Assembly (NCBI GenBank): GCA_028829895.1
Contig: CM054181.1
Span: 113,241,860 to 113,305,859 of the forward strand
Origin: Sinotaia quadrata
Taxonomy: Eukaryota; Mollusca; Gastropoda; Architaenioglossa; Viviparidae
DNA length: 64,000 bases
Reading direction: 5' to 3'
Numbering within the stretch: position 1 is the stretch's first letter; every line of letters begins with the position of its first letter. The position numbers and the translations under genes were made by a program. Below, one piece after another: positions 56,090 to 64,000 of the stretch. Under the pieces are notes generated by a model, which saw only the letters and a list, made by a program, of their open reading frames with translations, was not told where the DNA came from and searched no databases.

Positions 56090-56410
56090 GCACAGTTTTT
56101 AATGTGATCAGAATTTCAACTATGCTGCTACTTGTAGTAGTATTTGTGTGGCTTGTTAAGAACAAAGCACATGTATGTGGTCACAAATTTTAACTAATCA
56201 CTACTATAATAGCACCTATGTGACTTTGGCACAAATTCAGTGAACTACTATCATAGTAGTATCTGTATGAGGTAGTAAAGCACAAAGCTTGTAATGAGGT
56301 CATAAATTCAAAGAGCTGCTACTGTATTAACAATTGTATGACTTCATAAGGCACAAAACATATAACAAGGTTACAGATTCAACTAGCCACCACCATAAAA
56401 TAATGCCTGT
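56090..56410. repeat. Diverged ~75-bp tandem repeat, 4-5 copies
   Basis: Repeated pattern AGCACAAA...TGGTCA.AAATT.AACTA..CTACTA....AGTA. Old and degenerate. Confidence 0.7.
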
Positions 56411-56763
56411 TTGAGAGGAATGTGCTTGTTTTTATGCTGCTAGAAGACCTATTATGTTGCAGTTGAACATTGCAATTAAAAGTTTTCTAATAAGCTGTCA
56501 AAAAATAAGTAATGTATATATAATTTTCCTTTGAAATTGGTGCTGGTTACTTGAGAATTCTGGTGCTTAACCAAATAACCATGAGTATTGAGGGGAAAAA
56601 AGGAAAAAAACTACAAAATCTCTTAGATGATGTTTTTAAAAACTGCAGCTATAAGATGGAGTTAATCTCCCATATATCCAATGCATTTTAGATAATTTTG
56701 TGCCTCTTATATAAAAGAGAGAATAAGAATATATAACATAAAGTTATGTTTCTTTATCCTCTC

Positions 56764-57600
56764 TGTGACGCCAATGCCGCTTAGTTAATGGTTATTATTA
56801 CATGTATTATAATTATTAATTAACCATCCATAACTAATCACAAATGTGATGAAAATCTTAATTTATGCTATTAATAATTCTCCACTTGTCTCTCTCACTT
56901 GGCGGATATGCAGGAACTGTAAACATTTTCTCTCTTCCACAACATTAAAGACAAACATTTACCATCACACAATATTTTCATAGGTGGAAAACTTCTTACT
57001 AAAGGTGAAGATAAATCCATCTTTTAATTTATATTTAGCGAGCCCCAATCCACCCTCTTTCTTCTCCAATGTAAGGTCATCAATATGAGTAAGAAGGTCA
57101 ATACATTTATTAAATCAGCAATCAAATATATAACAAATACAATGAAAAAGATTACACCAATATTTCCAGGAAATACATCCAAATAATTTTAATATCTATA
57201 CAGTCTTATATCCTAACACACTTCAATAGATAAGTGTTAAATCACATGATAGCTCTTTCTGGAAATGGAGTTATTTGAGATAAACGATAATATTTTTTTT
57301 TTGTAACCTTGTATAGTAAAGTCACAGTAGTCTTTTCGTGTGCTTTTTGTAACAAAGCCACAAGTTTATATTTTACATTATTACTGTCAATTCTATGTGT
57401 TTCTCTTCTCATGTTGTAAAGCACTGATTGGCTGCTATTCTCTTGAGGCTAACCTGGGCGCTCCTTCACCATATTAGCTCCTTCAAACAGAACAGTTGTA
57501 GCAATTTCCAGTAACTTTGAACCAGAAATTGCTCAATGTAGTCCGCATACCTTGCCACCATACATCAATGGAGTGCAGTGTCTTCCCTACACTTTGTTAT
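56764..57600 (+). repeat. Left arm of a large inverted repeat, ~830 bp
   Basis: Collinear with the reverse complement of 62430-63254. Matching blocks include ACAACATTAAAGACAAACAT, TTACCATCACACAATATTT, AAAACTTCTTAC, GAAGATAAATC and TTGCCACCATACATCAA near the inner end. Identity looks like roughly 80-85% by eye. The outer end starts TGTGACGCC and contains TTATTAATTAA-type palindromes. Confidence 0.85.
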
Positions 57601-58239
57601 ATTCCAGTATTTGTTGAGAGACCCTATCTCAGCATGAGGATTTAAAGATTGTTAATTTTTATAGTTACACCTATGCTGACGACAGTCTGGTTGCCAGACT
57701 CACCCTTCAGTCTCCTTAATTAATCCTCTCAGTTTAGATATTAATTATAGTGACAGATGAATCTGTGTAATATTGTGTGAATTGGGCACGTTATCCTAAT
57801 AATGACTAATTATGCCTACAAACATTTATATTTTGACTCAGCTCCCAGCCCAATTCCTTTTGGTCTCCCTCTCACTAATAATTAGTCAACTTCTGTTATT
57901 TGGAGAACAAAAATATAAAAATTTAATATTTAACAAAATAGTAAATCCATAATTCGATACATACAAATACAAAGGTCATTAGGACTACCTATTCTGTCTT
58001 TAAATGTTTATACGGATCGTAACACGAATTTCTGATCTCAGAGTTTATCAGACGCCCACTTATCTGCACATCAGTTGGCGGGGAAGTCCTTCAGCAACAC
58101 ACATCAACAGTCCGTAATTGAAATCTTGGCTGACCTTGGACTTCGCACAAATCATCTCGCATTTTGGATTTCTCACAGAGTTTCAGACTCTAGCGATTTT
58201 TTCCCCAATGATGCTGTACTCAGGTAGAAAAAAACCACC

Positions 58240-58960
58240 TAAAATCTGTAACTTTCCCCTCCATAGTGTATAGTCTCGTTACTGTAGTATCGCCATCGGT
58301 AGCCGTACTGGGGAGGTCCTAGATGCCATGGTGTCTCGTAAGTTTGGTTGTATTTGTCAAAGAGCCACCATAGAAATTCGGTGTGTGGCAGCTGTCTTTC
58401 GTTGTTGTAGTGTTGTTGTCTTTGTCTCTTTAACATTTCTGTTTTTTTACATTTCTGTTTTTTTCAGTTCTCTGATCCACTTTGGTTTCTTTTTTTTCTT
58501 TTTTTCCGTCTGTGTAGTTGCGATATGGGTTTCTTTTAATTCAGTATCGTTGTTCGTTACAATGTAAGGGTAGTCTATCTTTTGGCGTTTTTTCTATTTG
58601 TTGTTCTGTCTTCTGTTTCAGTCGTTGTTTGGGTGTCTGTTGTGGTTTCCTCATTGGTTGTTTCTGTATGCTTATTTGCAGTGGCGAGTGTCGGTTTTCG
58701 TACGGATTTGTTCTTTTTCTTGTGGACTGGTGTCTGTGTTTCTTCCGTTAGTGCTTCGTTCTTCTTGGTTAGTGTGGCTTTGTTTTTGTTTTCTGCAGTG
58801 GTGTTATGTGTTCCGTTTGGGTGGTTATGGGTGTTTCTGCAGTGGTGCTATGTGTTCCGTTTGGGTGGTTATGGGTGTTTCTCTGTTGTGGGATGTCGAT
58901 CTTTGTATGCGTTCCTTGTGTGTGTTTCTGATTGTTATCTCTGCTGGCTTCTTTTTTCAC
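58240..58960 (-). pseudogene. Degraded coding-like region of unknown origin
   Basis: On the minus strand a purine-rich stretch reads, in frames that must be switched several times, as Thr/Gln/Lys/Glu-rich sequence (for example KKKKKKPKWIRELKKTEM), then a 65-codon frame rich in Trp and Tyr (TEFLWWLFDKYN, YGYRWRYY). A 44-bp internal duplication at about 58805-58890 and stops break any long frame. I do not recognise the family. It may be a relic of a mobile-element protein or just biased sequence. The opposite-strand hydrophobic frames are its shadow. Confidence 0.3.
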
Positions 58961-59165
58961 ATCATAACAGAGAGGTAAAACAGCTTCCTTGCATCATAAC
59001 AGAGGTAAACAGCTATCCTTACATCATAACAGAGAGGTAAAAAAGATATCCTTACATCATAACTGAGAGGTAAAACAGCTACCCTTACATCATTACACAA
59101 TAACAGAGAGGTAAAACAGCTATCCTTACATCATAACAGAGATGTAAAACAGTTATCCTTACATT
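58960..59165. repeat. ~38-42-bp tandem repeat, 5 copies
   Basis: CATCATAACAGAGAGGTAAA followed by ACAGCTATCCTTA, repeated with small indels. Confidence 0.92.
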
Positions 59166-59479
59166 TTATCCATACTAAAAGGCATTGCTGGAAATAAAAA
59201 GTCTGAAAGGATAAGAAAGTTAGAAGAAAACAAAAAGCTGCAGAAAAAACATTTTTAAATGCACAACTGTACTATTTTATGAAGACTTTTGCTTAGCATC
59301 CCCATTTTGCCCCAGGTTCCCCTATTTCAATTTTCACTTTTGCTGTGATGAGGAAATTGGGAGGTATTTCCTATTGGGATGAAGATTCCCTGACATAACC
59401 AACACACACACACACGCACGCACGCACGCACCCCACCAGCCACATTAAAGCCCCGTTTTTAACAATACTGAGGAAGGAA

Positions 59480-59870
59480 TCTGTTATCCGCATGTACATC
59501 CTATTACACTACGATGTAGGGTCGTGGACTTTACTAAATTTAGAAAGTTATCATTTGTAGTGAAGCGATCACTTCGACCTGTCTCACTTACTTTCAAGAG
59601 CCGCTCTACCATATCGACTGACGGAAATGTTTAATTAAAATTTCACGATTGATAAGTTTCCTGTTTTTCAGGATTGTTTACGCATCTCCGCCGCCGTAGC
59701 GTGCGATTTCATGCAGAGTTGAATTCGATTCTAACGTCCAAAGTGAGGAGCCCTCATAGACAAACCTTCTCGCAGTGTTTACGACTCTGCAGGCTGTTCC
59801 TTGAACTTGAAACATAATTCAGGTCGTAGCGCCATCATAGACGGACGACATATAATTAGATTTGGTGCGT
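59480..59870. other. CpG-rich unique segment between the inverted-repeat arms
   Basis: Many CpGs (for example GCATCTCCGCCGCCGTAGCG at about 59682) compared with neighbouring AT-rich DNA. An acceptor-like TTTTTCAG precedes it at 59672. No ORF is recognised; an exon or regulatory element of an unseen gene is possible. Confidence 0.3.
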
Positions 59871-59939
59871 TAATAAATAGTATACTGAGAGCTAGAGGCA
59901 TTACAAGTCAACTTCTTTGTCACTCTCGTGCTGTTTAAT

Positions 59940-60199
59940 TTATTGAATGACCCTCCCCCCTCCACATATATCACACCCACCTCATATTATACACCCTCCC
60001 ACACACCATATATCATACCCCCATATACACCTCATTTCAAACAAACACCACACCACCTCCCAACACACTGGATACCACACCCACCAACACACACCACATA
60101 TCATACACCTACCCACTCAACCCACACACAACACGCACACACAGAACATGTATGCACAAAGCATCCCCATACCCAATATATAAGTATTATAAGCGCGCG

Positions 60200-60241
<42 letters not shown>
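59940..60241. repeat. C/A-rich tract ending in (GC)n(AC)n
   Basis: Irregular CCACACACC-type sequence, then a GCGCGCGC run at 60193-60208 passing directly into (AC)n to 60241. Frames across it are artefacts of composition. Confidence 0.9.
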
Positions 60242-60243
<2 letters not shown>

Positions 60244-60639
60244 AGAAAAGAGACTTCTTACAACAATCTAGTTGCTGTTTGTTTTATTAAACTCCTTTGA
60301 AGATTATTTATCTAAGACTATATACTGAAAAATATTTACTAAAACATTTATTATCAATTGAATTAATTAAAAGCGCAATGGCTCTCTCGTTTATTTATAG
60401 CAAGCAATAGAGTGAATTAATTTGATAGCTTGTGTGGCAGAGTAAATTTGCCTGTCCCTATTTCTATTCCCTGATTGTTATATATACATTGTTAAATTTG
60501 GACTTTGCTTATGCTGATATTTTTAGGTGACTCAGGTGGAGGATAGGCTAGAAATTGCTCATGCAATCCAATTAGCTCCAAATAGATGATTAGTTTTTAT
60601 TATCCAAATGTTAAGATTTACAAGAACAGACCAGCCAAT

Positions 60640-61830
60640 GGGCTGAGATCAAAAGTTTACATGCAAAGAATTCTATTGCATGCAGAGGAAATTGTAGCTG
60701 AAGAACAGGCAGGCTTCAGACAGGGCGAAGCACAACTGAACTGATTTTTAATCTGAGACTGCTATGTGAGAAGTACCTCCAGCATCAATAAGACCTTTAT
60801 CATGTTTTTGTAGATTTTAAGAAGGCATTTGACAGTGTGGCATTCAGCCATTTGGTCCACCATGAAGCTGTATAACATCAATGCCAACCTGATCAAAGTC
60901 ATAGAAAGCCTTTACAGCAAGGCTGCTTACTTTCGTCTATTCTCTTCAACATCTTACTTAAGAATCATGACAGATGCTCTGGAATACCATGAAGGAACTG
61001 TCAGTATTGGAGGCAGAACAATAACGAACTTACACTTTGCCGATGACATCGATGACCTTGCAGGAAATGAGGAGGAGCTAACTCAATTGGTGACAAAACC
61101 GGACAGGACAGCTCCTGCTTTTTGTATGGAAATCAGTGCAGAGGAGACCAAATTGTTGACCAACAACAACAGTGGCATTGGCAATGACATCATGATTGGT
61201 GATCAGAAACTGGAAATAGTTGATAAATTCAAGTAATTAGGAGCCATCGTGACAGACAAGGGATCAAATCCAGAAATATTGTCCAGGATTGTGCTGACAA
61301 TAACAGCAATGGCAAGGCTGAAGACAGTTTGGAAAGACAGAAACATCTCATCAGCTCAAAGATAAGACTGATACGATCCTTGGTTGTATCTGTGTTTTAA
61401 TATGCCTGTAAGTCATGGACCCTCAGCAGATTTCGAAAGAGGATACAAGCTACTGAAATAAGATTTTGAATGTTGCTTGGCATTTCATATAGAGATCATG
61501 TCATGAATGAGGAAATGGGAAACAGGATTAGCAAGCCATTAGGCCCTATGAAGAGTTATTGCCAGTGTGAAAACATGCAAAATGAAATGGTATGGGCATG
61601 TCAAACAATCAACAGGGCTTGCCAAGACAATCATGTAAGGTACTGTGCAAGAATGGTGAAGGAGAGGAAGACAGAGGAAAATATGAGCGGATAACATCTC
61701 AGAGTGGACAGGACTGAAACTGAGCAATACGATAAGATTAGCAGAGAACAGAATGGAATGGAGGAAACTGGTTGTCAGGTCATCAGTGGATGTCCCAACA
61801 GTCGACAAGACTGATAGATAGATAGAAAGA
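60640..61830 (+). mobile_element. Degenerate LINE reverse transcriptase fragment (RTE-like)
   Basis: Across frame switches the + strand shows EEQAGFRQGR, LRLLCEKYLQ, FKKAFDS, VWHSAIW, the catalytic-type FADDID, KL.KFK (now followed by a stop) LGAIV, SWTLSRFRKRIQA and LLGISYRDHV.NEE. These are in the order of a LINE reverse transcriptase palm, thumb and tail. The end shows GATAGATAGATAG followed by AT-rich sequence, like the short simple-repeat 3' ends of RTE elements. Stops at 61236 and elsewhere and a frameshift near 60836 make it dead. Confidence 0.85.
60829..61236 (+). pseudogene. Longest surviving reverse transcriptase frame (135 codons)
   Basis: Runs from VWHSAIWSTMKLYNINA through LIKVIESLYSKA to TNLHFADDID and EETKLLTNNN, then stops at a TAA where the family has a Tyr codon (FKYLG). 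It lacks the upstream FKKAFD part, which is in another frame. Segment of the LINE described above, not a host gene. Confidence 0.85.
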
Positions 61831-62048
61831 ATTTTATTGTCTAATCACTTTGAATTTGGAGTGGCAAGAAGTCCAGTCTTGAAAGGCAGCCATTAGCTCA
61901 ATGGTGAGTTAGCTGACTGATTGAGATAGAATGGATTTAAAATATTTCATGTATTTTTGTTATTGATATCTTATACTTATATTTGCATTTTATGTAGAGA
62001 TGTATTATGTGAGTAGACTATTATTTCTACAAATTATGAACTATGATG

Positions 62049-62050
<2 letters not shown>

Positions 62051-62117
<67 letters not shown>
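62051..62117. repeat. (TA)n microsatellite
   Basis: About 33 uninterrupted TA units, a self-complementary tract. Confidence 0.97.
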
Positions 62118-62121
<4 letters not shown>

Positions 62122-62429
62122 TTAGTAGGCTAAAATCTTGACATTGTTTCTAGTGAACCTGTTCATAAATCATTATGCTGTATTTATTAATGCATGTATC
62201 AGGCTAATAAATACTGTTGCAGGAAACTGTAAGTCAAGACTTGAATGTACGAAAGAATGGAGTTAAAAAGGAATAAACTGGAAAATAAGCATTTGTTTCC
62301 TGATTATATTTTACAGGGAAAAAGCAGCCTTTTTTTGTTTTTACCTGAATCTCCTGGTTTTACTGATTTATTTACAGCTATGACTGTAGTAGACGTGAGA
62401 AGTACCTATCCCAGTGTGTACGTGTAAGG

Positions 62430-63254
62430 AATAACTACACTCTGTTGATGTATGGTGGCAAAGTATGCTGACTACATTGTGAAATTTCTGGTAGAAGTGA
62501 CTGAAAATTGCTACACTTGTTGTTCTGCTTGAGGGAGCTAACATGTCAGAGTGCCAGATTAGCCTTGAGAGAATAGCAGCTAATCATTGTTCTACAACAT
62601 GTAAGAGAAACATATAGTACTGACAGTAATAACATGAACAATAAACTTGTGACTTTGTTATGAAAAACTTGCAAAAGACTATTGCAGTTTGCCTAGACAA
62701 GGTTATATACAAACTATTATCATTTATCTCTAATAATTACATTTCTGTTCTCTGATAAGAACTATCCTGTGACTTGTATTGACATTAATCTATTGGATTG
62801 TGTGTTAGGATATAAGACTGTATAGGTATTAAAATTAACTGAACGTGGTTTTGTGAAAATACTGATGTCAAGTAATCTTTTTCATTGTATTTGGTATTTG
62901 TTTATTTGATTGTTGATTTAATAAATTTATTTAGCTTTTACGAATACTGATAACCTTATGTTGGGAAGAAAGTGGGTGGATGGGGGCTCACTAAATATAG
63001 ATTGAAAGACAGATTTATCTTCTCCTTTGGTAAGAAGTTTTACACTTATGGAAATATTGTGTGATGGTAAATGTTTGTCTTTAATGTTGTGAAAGAGAGA
63101 AAACGTTTACAATGCCCGCATATCCGTCGAGAGAGACGATTGGTGTCACCTGGAGAATTATTAATTAAATAAATTAAGATTCTCATCACTTGTAATTAGT
63201 TATGGATGATTAATTAATAATCATAACCAATAACTAGGTGGCGTTAGCATCACA
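62430..63254 (-). repeat. Right arm of the large inverted repeat, ~825 bp
   Basis: Reverse complement of the 56764-57600 arm with scattered substitutions and indels. The outer end reads GGCGTTAGCATCACA. Close to it, GTTATGGATGATTAATTAAT with AATCATAAC forms a near-perfect hairpin. No convincing target-site duplication is seen outside the two arms. Confidence 0.85.
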
Positions 63255-63729
63255 GCTTGATAATGGAAAGAATATACTAGACTTCGATAAATGAACACCT
63301 TTTGCCCTTTAAATAACTACTTTCTGAGATGTGAAACAAAATGCACAGAAGTGAATCGCTTGGTTGTCACCAATTGATAAAAGAACAGTAATTTATCTAA
63401 GTATCGTATCACTAACTCATAAAGAGTCTGAAGCTATTTATAACTCTACCAACACTGTCAACCGAATTTAAGAAGCAAAGACAACGTATTCAACGGAAGA
63501 ATCTCCTCACTGGTCGACGTTGATGTCGAATGCATATGCAAATTACCGACATTTATGTGAAGTAAATTCATTATGACCCAGAGTTGGGCTGCTCTGAAAG
63601 ACACAACACTACACATAATCTCAAGCAGGATGCAGTACACGGTCAGTATATTATATACAATGAGCAATGCAGACGGTCGAAAGAGTACGACAGAAACTAC
63701 AGTCTTAGTGAGTATAATGTTAACCTGAG

Positions 63730-63762
<33 letters not shown>

Positions 63763-64000
63763 TGGTCATGGTGGGTGGAGAGACACATTTACACCAGAAT
63801 AATATGTTAAAAATTATCTTTTAAAGAAAAGCATTTTAAAGCGTATTCAGTTCGTAGACTAGTATCTTTCTATGTGTGTCGTGGGCTGTGTACAGTAGGA
63901 GTAATCTTTACGGAAAAGACGCGTTCAAAAGTATTATCAATCATATATGTCGTCTGCTAGTTCTTTTTCACAATAAACGTTTTCGACAAATTACAAATAA
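63255..64000. other. Right end of window, no gene seen
   Basis: Contains a (GT)n tract at 63732-63761. Short open frames across it are composition effects. Confidence 0.7.

Noticed and set aside
58582..59040. 152-codon hydrophobic + strand frame that looks like a membrane protein
   Set aside because: It is the complement of a purine-rich stretch, contains a 44-bp duplication and runs into the tandem repeat at 58960. The minus strand looks more coding-like.

Overview
The window is animal nuclear DNA. It is AT-rich, with GT-AG introns, dense micro- and minisatellites, and relics of hAT, pogo-like and LINE elements. The LINE reverse transcriptase relic at 60.6-61.8 kb resembles families I know as common in molluscs, so a lophotrochozoan, probably a mollusc, is my best guess. 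That guess is an inference, not a proof.

One protein-coding gene can be fully supported: a retinoblastoma-family pocket protein (the invertebrate co-orthologue of vertebrate RBL1/p107 and RBL2/p130) on the + strand. Its 23 coding exons run from 7634 to 51670. All junctions are GT-AG, every phase closes, and the spliced frame is 3,261 nt (1,086 residues plus stop). It has the N-terminal cyclin-fold region, pocket A, a spacer with a cyclin-docking RRLF motif, pocket B with the conserved LxCxE-cleft residues, a p130-like insertion in pocket B, and a C-terminal CDK-site/E2F-binding tail. An E2F-type site and an inverted CCAAT box lie just upstream of exon 1. A polyadenylation hexamer lies about 240 bp after the stop.

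Layout. 1-7.5 kb: intergenic, with tandem repeats, long (AC)n, (CTAT)n and (GA)n tracts, one hAT-like element and one copy of a GA-tailed dispersed repeat. 7.5-51.9 kb: the pocket-protein gene. Its introns hold a 208-bp tandem duplication, minisatellites, two hAT-type elements, a pogo-like element with a nested repeat, and a LINE 3' fragment. Intron 8 (11.2 kb) is unusual: roughly 25.5-32.6 kb is CpG-rich and full of minisatellites while the rest of the gene body is strongly CpG-poor, and a dense CpG cluster sits at 32.0-32.4 kb. 52-56.5 kb: intergenic minisatellites, including a 36-bp array with an AATAAA in each typical unit. 56.76-63.25 kb: two diverged copies of an ~830-bp sequence in inverted orientation, flanking ~4.8 kb that holds a degraded minus-strand coding-like region, a CpG-rich patch and the LINE relic. 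63.25-64 kb: nothing recognised beyond a (GT)n tract.

No tRNA, rRNA or CRISPR array was recognised.
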